7,239 nucleotides of DNA from Prevotellaceae bacterium (GTDB lineage: Bacteria; Bacteroidota; Bacteroidia; Bacteroidales; UBA932). Location of the stretch: positions 1 through 7,239 of the forward strand of contig JAIRUB010000121.1 of NCBI GenBank assembly GCA_031254635.1, given 5' to 3'. Of the stretch, positions 1 through 6,068 are shown piece by piece (the stretch's first letter is position 1; each line of letters starts with the position of its first letter). The notes under the pieces were generated by a model. That model was not told where the DNA came from. It saw nothing but the letters and a program-made list of their open reading frames with translations, and did no database searches. Made by a program: the position numbers and the translations under genes.

Positions 1-1244
1 CTGATGTTTTTTTTAATACTAATCGCGCCGCCAAACCCTAAAGAATAGGAATTGACAGAAAAATTCATATCAGATTGATAATCATCGGTTACTCCCTGCC
101 GCGTGATTTGTGCGCCGCAGCTAACTAAGAACATTTTATTAATACGATATTCTACCCCTGCCAAATATTCATTAACACCTCCATTAATAAACTTTTGCTT
201 GTCATTAGCCATTTTGGCGTCTGAATCGAAGAAGTGATGATAGCCCGCGGAAACTACTAATTTTGAAAATAAGTTGTATTGTGCACCGACAGTTAACAAG
301 GCTGGAATATCATAGGGAGTAATTGCTCCATCGTCATAATCAGCCACGCCTGTAGTATTGGTAGTCGTCTTATTTTTTACTTCCAAAGCGGTTTTAAATT
401 CATATTTTGCGCCAACATTCAGTCCCATAAAATTGAAATTCAAACCAATAATCGGAGCTATTCCGGACCCCGATTGACTGCAGTCTAATTTTTTTTCTCC
501 GGCTAAAGCATCTACCAATCCGGCTAATTGTGGATTGGAACTAAGAGCCGAAACAACTGTAGCAACAGGAGTTAAATTACCACTCATACCTAATTTGGTA
601 TTCCTGATATGCCCTTCGTAACCATTGCTCACATGGTTATAACGAGCACCTAAATAAGCAGAAAAATATTTGACTATTGTATACGTTACACCAACTTGAG
701 TACCAATAATCATGGAGGAACCTTTCAACTGGCTTTCCAAATCATAACCGCCAAAACCCATAGTTGATAAAGCCGGTATTCCGCTCAAAAAAGCCGGAGT
801 AATAGCCACTGCCGATTCAAAAGAAGGCAAACCCATACTGTAATCTAAGGTTCCGCCGCCGCCAACAGCGCCAATATTCGCCGAGAACACCCATTTTTTG
901 AATTTATAGGCAGCTTGTAAATTTGGTATAATCCAAGCTGTAATCTTTCCTTCAAATTTTTTTATAGCCTTTCCGCCCATACCTGCAAAAGGAGCAAATT
1001 CAGCAGTAATAGTGCGGGTTTGAAAGGCGCTCTGATTGTTCAAGGAAATAAAGAATCCATCTCCCTTTAAAAAAGCTAAACCAGCCGGATTGGTATAAGC
1101 CGCATCAATTTCTATTGACGCTCCACGGGCCAGATTACGCAAAAAGGTAACATTCTGATTCGTATTGGTTAATAAACCACCGGCAAAAACAGAACTTGAA
1201 AAACCTAATAAAGCTAAAGTACTGAAGAATAGTTTTCTTTTCAT
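1..1244 (-). CDS. FadL/OmpP1-type outer-membrane transport protein, C-terminus cut by window edge
   Basis: Reading from an ATG at 1244 gives an open frame of 414 codons that runs off the left edge without a stop. Residues 1-21 (MKRKLFFSTLALLGFSSSVFA) look like a Sec signal peptide with probable cleavage after VFA, before GG. The mature start is followed by a stretch ending in TNPAGLAF, with NPAG at about residues 52-55; an early Asn-Pro-Ala is a hallmark of the FadL/OmpP1/TodX family. The rest is rich in Gly, aromatic and alternating polar/hydrophobic residues, as expected for a beta-barrel (for example GARYNHVSNGYEGH and LLTVGAQYNLFSKLVVSAGYHHF). Known members carry long-chain fatty acids or other hydrophobic compounds across the outer membrane; the substrate here cannot be read from sequence. 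The family is usually 420-480 residues, so probably only the last strands are missing. It diverges from hydE with no evident functional link. A generic barrel of another family is the main alternative. Confidence 0.75.
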   Translation of the reverse strand, partial: MKRKLFFSTLALLGFSSSVFAGGLLTNTNQNVTFLRNLARGASIEIDAAYTNPAGLAFLKGDGFFISLNNQSAFQTRTITAEFAPFAGMGGKAIKKFEGKITAWIIPNLQAAYKFKKWVFSANIGAVGGGGTLDYSMGLPSFESAVAITPAFLSGIPALSTMGFGGYDLESQLKGSSMIIGTQVGVTYTIVKYFSAYLGARYNHVSNGYEGHIRNTKLGMSGNLTPVATVVSALSSNPQLAGLVDALAGEKKLDCSQSGSGIAPIIGLNFNFMGLNVGAKYEFKTALEVKNKTTTNTTGVADYDDGAITPYDIPALLTVGAQYNLFSKLVVSAGYHHFFDSDAKMANDKQKFINGGVNEYLAGVEYRINKMFLVSCGAQITRQGVTDDYQSDMNFSVNSYSLGFGGAISIKKNI

Positions 1245-1267
1245 AATTGTTAGTTTAAAATTCGAGG

Positions 1268-1275
1268 CAAAGGTA
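1268..1275 (-). promoter_or_regulatory. Bacteroidota -7 promoter element for the FadL-like gene
   Basis: On the minus strand this reads TACCTTTG, an exact match to the TAnnTTTG -7 consensus of Bacteroidota primary sigma factor promoters. It lies 23 bases upstream of the ATG, giving an expected leader of about 17-20 nt. I do not find a convincing TTG -33 element at the usual 19-21 bp spacing; the nearest TTTG is only 11 bp away. The call rests on the -7 box and its position. Confidence 0.55.
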
Positions 1276-1319
1276 AAAAATAATTTCAAACGAAACTATT
1301 TAAGTTGAAACATTTTTTC

Positions 1320-1347
1320 ATTGCTTCATTTTTATTGCTTAATTTTG
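1320..1347 (+). repeat. Two tandem 14-bp direct repeats abutting the hydE start
   Basis: ATTGCTTCATTTTT (1320-1333) is followed directly by ATTGCTTAATTTTG (1334-1347), 12 of 14 positions identical. The second copy contains the presumed -7 element of hydE. The arrangement could be an operator read on one face of the helix or simply AT-rich duplication; no regulator is identified. Confidence 0.5.
1340..1347 (+). promoter_or_regulatory. Probable -7 element of hydE, leaving almost no 5' leader
   Basis: The bases TAATTTTG match TAnnTTTG exactly and end 4 bases before the hydE ATG at 1352. Transcription would begin at or within a few bases of the start codon, so the mRNA may be leaderless. The best upstream TTG (1321-1323) is 16 bp away, shorter than the usual 19-21 bp, so the -33 part is weak. 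No Shine-Dalgarno sequence is present. Confidence 0.5.
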
Positions 1348-1351
1348 CAAG

Positions 1352-2431
1352 ATGAACCGTAATGAAATCATAGAAAAATTATCACTTTTCGAACCAGCCT
1401 CATTAACAGCTCTTTATGCTGAAGCCAATGCACTAAAGACTTCTGTTATTGGGAGTAAAGTGTATTTGCGGGGATTAGTCGAATTTTCGAATATCTGTAG
1501 CAAGAATTGTTATTATTGCGGCATTCGTTGTGAAAATAAAGCAGTTGTCCGCTACGAATTGAGTGATGAAGAGGTAATAAGAGCTGTTGAATTTGCATGG
1601 AAAAACCGCTATGGTTCAGTAGTATTACAGTCGGGCGAGCAGCAATCAGCCCATTTTGCCAAGCGCATTACCCGTTTATTGCACGAAATAAAGATATATA
1701 CCAACAATGAAGTGGGTATAACCCTTTCGTGCGGGGAACAAACTTCTGAAACTTATAAGGAATGGTTTAAGGCAGGCGCACACCGCTATTTATTGCGAAT
1801 TGAAACCTCGAACAGAAAACTTTATTATAAACTTCACCCTAACGACGAAAAACATTCGTTTGATACCCGTTTAGACGCTATCCGACGGCTACGCGCTGAG
1901 GGCTATCAAGTAGGAACAGGGGTAATGATTGGCTTGCCTTTCCAAACCATTGAACATTTAGCCGACGATTTATTGTTTTTTCAATCAATGAATGTAGATA
2001 TGGTGGGGATGGGGCCTTATTTGGAGCATAGTCAAACGACTTTGTATCAATACCGTAAATTTTTGCTGCCACCGGAAAAGCGGCTGGAGTTAGCGCTAAA
2101 AATGGTGGCTACCTTGCGCTTGCTCATGCCCGATATTAACATCGCAGCCACTACTGCCTTACAGGTATTGCATCCCGAAGGCCGCGAGATGGCGGTATTG
2201 GCCGGAGCGAACATTATTATGCCGAATATGACACTACCAGAATTTCGCCATAACTACCTAATATATGAGCATAAACCTGGCGTTAACGACGATGCTGCTT
2301 TAAGTAAATCTAAATTAGAAGAAAATTTGCAAAATGCCGGTATAACCATCGGCTACGGCGAGTGGGGTGACTCACAGCACTTCTCTCATAAATCGTTAGA
2401 CGTGAGGTGTCAAGCGAGTTATGAATTATGA
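1352..2431 (+). CDS. hydE: [FeFe]-hydrogenase H-cluster radical SAM maturase HydE
   Basis: This 359-residue cytoplasmic radical SAM enzyme carries the cluster motif CSKNCYYC (C49, C53, C56; CX3CX2C), which binds the [4Fe-4S] cluster that cleaves S-adenosylmethionine. Family landmarks follow in order: LQSGEQ (92-97), the segment GVMIGLPFQTIEHLADDLLFF (190-210), VDMVGMGPYLEH (215-226), AATTALQVLHP (265-275), and GYGEWGDSQHF near the C-terminus (334-344). HydE belongs to the biotin synthase-like group. In the known pathway it processes the HydG-derived iron-CO-CN-cysteine complex toward the dithiomethylamine-bridged 2Fe unit that is loaded on HydF. Cysteines for the optional second cluster seen in some HydE proteins (CX7CX2C near the C-terminus) are absent, which is common. 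The last 15 residues (SHKSLDVRCQASYEL) do not look like the family and end inside a short repeat. The hydF partner is at the other end of the window; hydG is not seen. Identification is firm. Confidence 0.96.
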   Translation: MNRNEIIEKLSLFEPASLTALYAEANALKTSVIGSKVYLRGLVEFSNICSKNCYYCGIRCENKAVVRYELSDEEVIRAVEFAWKNRYGSVVLQSGEQQSAHFAKRITRLLHEIKIYTNNEVGITLSCGEQTSETYKEWFKAGAHRYLLRIETSNRKLYYKLHPNDEKHSFDTRLDAIRRLRAEGYQVGTGVMIGLPFQTIEHLADDLLFFQSMNVDMVGMGPYLEHSQTTLYQYRKFLLPPEKRLELALKMVATLRLLMPDINIAATTALQVLHPEGREMAVLAGANIIMPNMTLPEFRHNYLIYEHKPGVNDDAALSKSKLEENLQNAGITIGYGEWGDSQHFSHKSLDVRCQASYEL

Positions 2432-2463
2432 TTGTTGATTTGTTTCGTGTTTCAGATTTAATG

Positions 2464-2544
2464 TTCCAACAACCTAACGTCATTGTGGATTGACTTGCAA
2501 TCTTCTGTGAATGAGGAGATGCTGAATCAAGTTCAGCATGACGT
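2464..2544. repeat. Small palindromic intergenic repeat element (copy 1)
   Basis: This lies in the convergent gap between hydE and the alkylation-repair gene. Its first 22 bases (2464-2485) recur with two mismatches at 3288-3309. Inside it ACGTCAT (2477-2483) is inverted as ATGACGT (2538-2544), bounding a 68-bp unit. Nested in that is an 8-bp hairpin, ATGCTGAA (2519-2526) and TTCAGCAT (2532-2539), with the 5-base loop TCAAG. Such non-coding palindromic elements are commonly dispersed between genes in bacteria. It may also help terminate the two convergent transcripts, although neither side has a T-run. Confidence 0.6.
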
Positions 2545-2547
2545 ACA

Positions 2548-2590
2548 CCCTTCACCTTTTACCTTGTACCTTTTCACCCTTTACCTTTCT
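2548..2590. repeat. Degenerate pyrimidine-rich short tandem repeat
   Basis: The stretch consists of variations on CACCCTT, ACCTTTTACC and CACCCTTTACC, almost purely C and T with scattered A. It runs into the alkylation-repair gene and supplies that gene's stop codon (TTA at 2581-2583 on the plus strand). The 10-mer ACCTTTTACC at 2554-2563 occurs again at 6061-6070, next to another intergenic hairpin. Confidence 0.5.
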
Positions 2591-3276
2591 CTTTCTTTTA
2601 TTCGCCCAATTATCTTAGAATTAGTAAGTTCCCTATATGCATCTTTTCCAATCCAACGGGCTGTTTTATCTGCCGATTGTGATAGCCGTTCAGCTAATTT
2701 TAACGCTTTCAGGTGCAGGTTGAGGTTGCGTTTTCCTATGCCCCTTAGCGCCCAGTTTACTGCCTTGCGTACAAAATTCCGCTCATCGGTAGCATATTGC
2801 TCTATAAGTTTAAGTAAATCGATGAATATTTTGTCAATCTGTATTTTATCACCAACGGCAAGGGTGGCTATCAGGCTGAAAGCCGTGCGCCGCACAAACT
2901 CTTCCTCCGAAGGAGCATATTCATAAATCTTGTCATAAGCATAGGGCAATTCGCGGAAAATATTAACACAACATTGATCGCAGGTATCCCACGAGTCAAA
3001 GTCTTTTACCCATTTGTCCATCAGTTTTGGGGTGAATTTGTGCTTATCGGCAATCATAGAGGCTATTAGCTGAGCTTCGTGCCAGCCTGTTTTCCACAGG
3101 GCTTCGGCCAAAGGCTGGTTTTTCTTGTAGGCTTTGGCCATTTTTCGCAGAAGTACCACCGAAACACCAAAGGCATCCTTTTCCGTTACCCTGATACCAA
3201 AGCGTGCCATGCCTACAATATTCTTATTATTACGCATTTGCTCAAATTTACTCAATATATCATCTATCTCTTTCAT
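2581..3276 (-). CDS. AlkD-like DNA alkylation repair protein (HEAT-like repeat glycosylase family)
   Basis: This 231-residue protein is all helical in character and matches the DNA alkylation repair enzyme family (AlkC/AlkD superfamily), built from HEAT-like repeats that wrap DNA. Recognisable blocks are WHEAQLIASMI (65-75), SWDTCDQCC (95-103), FVRRTAFSLIATLAVGDK (127-144), DERNFVRKAVNWALRGIGKRN (164-184) and ARWIGKDAYRELT (206-218). In Bacillus AlkD, Trp109 and Asp113 line the catalytic site; W96 and D100 here keep that WxxxD spacing, and W175 is a plausible equivalent of AlkD Trp187. Known members excise N3- and N7-alkylated purines, some without base flipping. The ATG at 3276 has no Shine-Dalgarno sequence. 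The gene lies 94 bp downstream of rarA on the same strand and may be read through from it, though a hairpin sits between. The C-terminal residues KERER and the stop fall at the edge of a pyrimidine-rich repeat. Some family members have lost glycosylase activity, so function is by family only. Confidence 0.88.
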   Translation of the reverse strand: MKEIDDILSKFEQMRNNKNIVGMARFGIRVTEKDAFGVSVVLLRKMAKAYKKNQPLAEALWKTGWHEAQLIASMIADKHKFTPKLMDKWVKDFDSWDTCDQCCVNIFRELPYAYDKIYEYAPSEEEFVRRTAFSLIATLAVGDKIQIDKIFIDLLKLIEQYATDERNFVRKAVNWALRGIGKRNLNLHLKALKLAERLSQSADKTARWIGKDAYRELTNSKIIGRIKERER

Positions 3277-3287
3277 AGTTAAAAATA

Positions 3288-3309
3288 TTCCAACAATCCA
3301 ACGTCATTG
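3288..3309 (+). repeat. Direct repeat of 2464-2485 (copy 2)
   Basis: This 22-base stretch matches 2464-2485 at 20 of 22 positions in the same orientation; both end in AACGTCATTG. The two copies therefore flank the alkylation-repair gene as direct repeats about 0.8 kb apart. Downstream of the shared part the copies diverge: this one runs straight into a perfect hairpin, the other into the 68-bp palindromic unit. Confidence 0.6.
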
Positions 3310-3337
3310 CTTCGATTTGCTTCGCAAATCGAAGCAA
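3307..3337. repeat. Perfect 14-bp hairpin between rarA and the alkylation-repair gene
   Basis: The arms TTGCTTCGATTTGC (3307-3320) and GCAAATCGAAGCAA (3324-3337) are exact reverse complements around a 3-base loop TTC. It begins within the last bases of repeat copy 2. In the direction of rarA transcription no T-run follows, so it is not a standard intrinsic terminator. It could attenuate read-through or stabilise the rarA mRNA 3' end, or be part of a dispersed repeat family. Confidence 0.65.
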
Positions 3338-3370
3338 CCTTACCACTTGATTACTACCCACAACGCCACG

Positions 3371-4666
3371 TTAGTATTTATATTTTCCCCATAGCTTCCG
3401 TAACATTTCTCTTATGCTATTCTCTTTTTGGTTATCACCGGGATTATATAAAGCTGTACTTGCAATTTCTTCAGGAAGGTATTCCATGTCCACAAAATTA
3501 TCCTTGAAACTATGGGCATATTTATAATCTTTATGATAACCAAGCTCTTTCATCAATTTAGTAGGGGCATTGCGCAAATGCAGGGGAACAGGCAAATCGC
3601 CTGTTTTCGCTACCAGCGCGGCGGCGTTTTCAATAGCCATATAACCGGCATTGCTTTTAGGCGAGGTAGCAAGATATACTGCCGTCTGCGATAATATGAT
3701 ACGTGCTTCAGGCATACCTATTTTATGCACGGCGTCGAAGCAGGAATTAGCCATCAGCAGGGCATTAGGATTAGCTAATCCTATATCTTCGGAAGCTAAA
3801 ATTACCATTCGTCGGGCAATAAAGAGCGGATCTTCGCCGCCCGCCAGCATACGTGCTAGATAATATACCGCCGCATTGGGGTCGCTGCCGCGCATACTCT
3901 TGATAAAGGCTGAGATAATATCGTAGTGCTGCTCACCGTTTTTATCATATAAGGCAATGTTTTCCTGCAAGCAGTTCTTTACAAGCTCGTTGTTTACTAT
4001 AATAGTATCGTTTTTATCGTAAATCTTTACTAATAAGTCAATTATATTTATAAGTTTACGAGCATCGCCGCCTGAAAAGCGGAAAAGAGCTTCGGTTTCC
4101 TGAATATCGAATTGACGGGTTTTAAGGTAGGTATCGTGTTGAAGTATCCGATTCAATAATTCTCTTAAATCATTTAATGTTAACGATTTTAATACATAGA
4201 CCTGACAACGTGATAGGAGAGGGGATATTACTTCAAAAGAGGGGTTTTCGGTAGTAGCGCCCACTAAAACCACCGTACCATCTTCCACAGCGCCTAAGAG
4301 GGAATCTTGTTGCGCCTTGCTGAAACGGTGGATTTCGTCAATAAATAAAATAGGAGCCTTTTGACTGAAAAAACGTTGATTTTTAGCATTTTCAATTACT
4401 TCCCGTACATCTTTAACACCGGAACTAACAGCCGATAGTGAGAAGAACTGTCTATCTAAGCGGTTGGCTATAATCCGTGCCAGCGTGGTTTTCCCAACAC
4501 CCGGAGGCCCCCATAATATGAATGAGGCAATATTTCCCGAATCAATCATGGTGCGCAGGATAGCTCCGGGAGCCACCAAGTGTGTCTGTCCCACATAGCC
4601 ATCGAAACTGTGCGGACGCATACGTTCGGCGAGAGGAATAGAGGGAATATCGTTGTTTGTTGCCAT
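3371..4666 (-). CDS. rarA: Replication-associated recombination protein RarA (MgsA), AAA+ ATPase
   Basis: The 431-residue protein is a full-length member of the RarA/Mgs1/WRNIP1 family, clamp-loader-like AAA+ ATPases that act at stalled replication forks. The N-terminal PLAERMRPHSFDGYVGQTHL (11-30) is the family opening. Walker A is GPPGVGKTT (53-61), Walker B LFIDEIHRF (107-115), sensor 1 VGATTENPSF (135-144), and the likely arginine finger is R153 in SPLLSRCQVY. The C-terminal half carries the family blocks FIKSMRGSDPNAAVYYLARMLAGGEDP, RRMVILASEDIGLANP and a late LPLHLRNAPTKLMKELGYHKDYKYAH-like region (here VPLHLRNAP). Length and motifs indicate an intact gene. The ATG at 4666 is supported by the promoter just upstream. 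It is the first gene of a possible two-gene unit with the alkylation-repair gene, diverging from the lysine-rich protein gene. Confidence 0.96.
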   Translation of the reverse strand: MATNNDIPSIPLAERMRPHSFDGYVGQTHLVAPGAILRTMIDSGNIASFILWGPPGVGKTTLARIIANRLDRQFFSLSAVSSGVKDVREVIENAKNQRFFSQKAPILFIDEIHRFSKAQQDSLLGAVEDGTVVLVGATTENPSFEVISPLLSRCQVYVLKSLTLNDLRELLNRILQHDTYLKTRQFDIQETEALFRFSGGDARKLINIIDLLVKIYDKNDTIIVNNELVKNCLQENIALYDKNGEQHYDIISAFIKSMRGSDPNAAVYYLARMLAGGEDPLFIARRMVILASEDIGLANPNALLMANSCFDAVHKIGMPEARIILSQTAVYLATSPKSNAGYMAIENAAALVAKTGDLPVPLHLRNAPTKLMKELGYHKDYKYAHSFKDNFVDMEYLPEEIASTALYNPGDNQKENSIREMLRKLWGKYKY

Positions 4667-4680
4667 CTTTAAAATTCATA

Positions 4681-4713
4681 CAAAGATAAGATTATAATGC
4701 AGAAGTTCCAAAA
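4681..4713 (-). promoter_or_regulatory. Bacteroidota-type promoter of rarA
   Basis: On the minus strand TTTTG (4709-4713) and TATCTTTG (4681-4688) are separated by exactly 20 bp, matching the -33 TTG / -7 TAnnTTTG pattern with ideal spacing. The -7 box ends 14 bases before the ATG, so the leader would be only about 8-10 nt. There is no Shine-Dalgarno sequence, in keeping with the phylum. Confidence 0.75.
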
Positions 4714-4873
4714 TAGTAAATATATTTGGTTAACATAATATAAATTGTGTTAAAATATAGAAAGCTTATAAACAAACCTGTTCAAAAAAAAATTAAGAAA
4801 ATTGTTATTATTTATTAGGAATTATAATTTTTTGCTGTATAATTGCAGAAAATTTTAAAGTGTTTTAATTAAT

Positions 4874-5794
4874 ATGCCAACCAAAAAGAAAGTTATAAAA
4901 CCGGTAAAAAAGGTAACTACTAAACTTCTTGCTAAGAAAGCCACGGTAAAGGTTCTCAAACCGGTAAAGAAAATAATTGTTGTGCGAAAACATGTAGCTA
5001 AGCCTACAACTAAATCTGTAGCAAAACCTATAAGAAAAACTATAGCTAAAGTAAGTGTTTCTAAGAAAGTTGTAAGTAAAAAAACTACACCTAAACCTGT
5101 TCCGGCCAAGAAGAAAATAATCACTAAAACTACGAAACCGACTCCTAAGACACCTGTAAAAAAAATAACAGCTAAACCTATAGTCAAAAAAGCGTCAAAA
5201 AAAACACCTATAAAGACTGCAAAAACAGTAAAAACTATTAAAGTTGTTTCGAAGGCTGCCCAGAAATTGCCCGTAAAAGTTGTTAAAGTTTCTCCAAAAC
5301 CTGTGTCGAAATCTCTTGTAAAAGTTCCAGTCAAGCCGGCTCCAAAGCCTGTGAAGGCCGCTCATGCAAAAGTACCTGCTAAAAAACAGGCAATAGCCCC
5401 TGCCTTACTTCCCAAACTTAATCAGAACTTGCCGAAACGAACTGTTAATGAAGGTGGTAAAAGGCGTTTGATAGTAAGCTATAAAAATCTCACACAAGAA
5501 CAAATAGACGTTTGGCGCGAAAAATATCCCCGCGGATATTCCGATTATATGTCTGATATCATGCGCTTCGACAAGCCTGATAATTCATTCTTTTACTACG
5601 TAATTCTTGATATGGAAGATACTACACTTTTGGTTAAGGTAGATGTTAAGGTGGATTCCGATTATGAAGAAGTGGAAAAAGAAATCTTCGGCGGCGGTCC
5701 GGATAATACCAACAACGACAACGACGAGTTTCCCGATACCGGTGATGAGAATAGTGAATTTTCAGATGATGCTGATTCTGAAGAAGAAGAGTAA
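4874..5794 (+). CDS. Bipolar protein: histone H1-like Lys-rich N-half, small folded domain, acidic C-tail
   Basis: This 306-residue protein has three sharply different parts. Residues 1-190 contain about 56 lysines and no Asp or Glu, with Pro, Ala, Val and Thr filling the rest and units such as KPVKK (9-13, 29-33); this resembles eukaryotic H1 tails and bacterial AlgP/Hc1-like DNA-binding proteins. Residues about 197-260 (starting RRLIVSYKNLTQEQIDVW and including EKYPRGYSDYMSDI, then strands FFYYVILDMED and TLLVKVDVKVD) look like a compact alpha/beta domain that I do not recognise with certainty. Residues 281-306 hold 14 acidic residues and no basic ones, ending EEEE. No signal peptide or membrane segment is visible, so it is probably cytoplasmic and nucleoid-associated by inference. 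The ATG at 4874 is the first in frame. Only a weak -7-like TATAATTG lies upstream (4838-4845). A tRNA gene with its own promoter follows. The function is not known from sequence. Confidence 0.85.
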   Translation: MPTKKKVIKPVKKVTTKLLAKKATVKVLKPVKKIIVVRKHVAKPTTKSVAKPIRKTIAKVSVSKKVVSKKTTPKPVPAKKKIITKTTKPTPKTPVKKITAKPIVKKASKKTPIKTAKTVKTIKVVSKAAQKLPVKVVKVSPKPVSKSLVKVPVKPAPKPVKAAHAKVPAKKQAIAPALLPKLNQNLPKRTVNEGGKRRLIVSYKNLTQEQIDVWREKYPRGYSDYMSDIMRFDKPDNSFFYYVILDMEDTTLLVKVDVKVDSDYEEVEKEIFGGGPDNTNNDNDEFPDTGDENSEFSDDADSEEEE

Positions 5795-5831
5795 GGTAAA
5801 ATATTTTCTCAAAAAATACAGATTAAATTAA

Positions 5832-5862
5832 TTTGTAAATTGAAAAATAAATTCTACCTTTG
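5832..5862 (+). promoter_or_regulatory. Promoter of the tRNA-Val gene
   Basis: TTTG (5832-5835) and TACCTTTG (5855-5862) are 19 bp apart, an exact match to the Bacteroidota -33/-7 pattern. The -7 box ends 15 bases before the mature tRNA 5' end, leaving a short precursor leader for RNase P to remove. It makes the tRNA independent of the gene ending at 5794. Confidence 0.8.
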
Positions 5863-5877
5863 CAGTCCCAAAATTTA

Positions 5878-5952
5878 GGGAGCTTAGCTCAGCTGGTTTA
5901 GAGCACCTGCCTTACAAGCAGGGGGTCATAGGTTCGATCCCTATAGCTCCCA
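5878..5952 (+). tRNA. trnV: tRNA-Val (anticodon UAC)
   Basis: The 75-base sequence folds as a complete cloverleaf. The acceptor arms are GGGAGCT (5878-5884) and AGCTCCC (5945-5951), with discriminator A at 5952. The D stem is GCTC/GAGC and the anticodon stem CCTGC/GCAGG encloses the loop CTTACAA, placing UAC at positions 34-36, which reads valine GUN codons, chiefly GUA and GUG. The T arm ATAGG-TTCGATC-CCTAT is perfect. The variable loop is 5 bases (class I). The 3' CCA is not encoded (CCC follows the discriminator), so it must be added by nucleotidyltransferase. A promoter and a terminator flank it, so it appears to be a single-gene unit. Confidence 0.97.
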
Positions 5953-5959
5953 CCCACTC

Positions 5960-5986
5960 AAGCCGACAATTATCTGTCGGCTTTTT
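5960..5986 (+). terminator. Rho-independent terminator after tRNA-Val
   Basis: AAGCCGACA (5960-5968) pairs with TGTCGGCTT (5975-5983) around the 6-base loop ATTATC, and a run of five T (5982-5986) overlaps the end of the stem. It starts 8 bases after the tRNA 3' end. It works in the plus direction only; the opposite strand lacks a T-run, so it would not stop hydF transcripts. Confidence 0.85.
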
Positions 5987-6068
5987 GATTGATCGTTTGT
6001 TGTTCGGTTGTTCACTATCTTTCGCGCAAGTGTTCTGCACATCATTAACTACTCTTAACTACCTTTTA

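Noticed and set aside
2310..2555. Minus-strand open frame containing HAELDSAS
   Set aside because: It overlaps the 3' end of hydE and is produced by the palindromic repeat; no protein family is indicated.
2483..2926. Plus-strand open frame of 147 codons
   Set aside because: It lies antisense over the clearly recognisable alkylation-repair gene and begins inside the palindromic repeat.
3307..3337. Intrinsic terminator for rarA
   Set aside because: The hairpin is strong but is followed by TGACGTTGG in the direction of transcription, with no T-run.
2464..3337. CRISPR-like array from repeated motifs
   Set aside because: There are only two copies of the 22-bp repeat, about 0.8 kb apart with a gene between, and no regular spacers or cas genes.
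4838..4845. TATAATTG as the promoter of the Lys-rich protein gene
   Set aside because: It has one mismatch to TAnnTTTG and no TTG at 19-21 bp upstream. In a very AT-rich gap this is too weak to list as a feature.
4855..5334. Minus-strand open frame of 159 codons rich in Phe, Thr, Val and Leu, resembling a membrane protein
   Set aside because: It is the mirror of the Lys-rich coding strand: AAA/AAG lysine codons read as TTT/CTT. It has no promoter or family resemblance.
5878..5986. tRNA-Val 3' end as an integration (att) site
   Set aside because: I found no second copy of the tRNA 3' end and no integrase in the window; the flanking sequence is a normal terminator.
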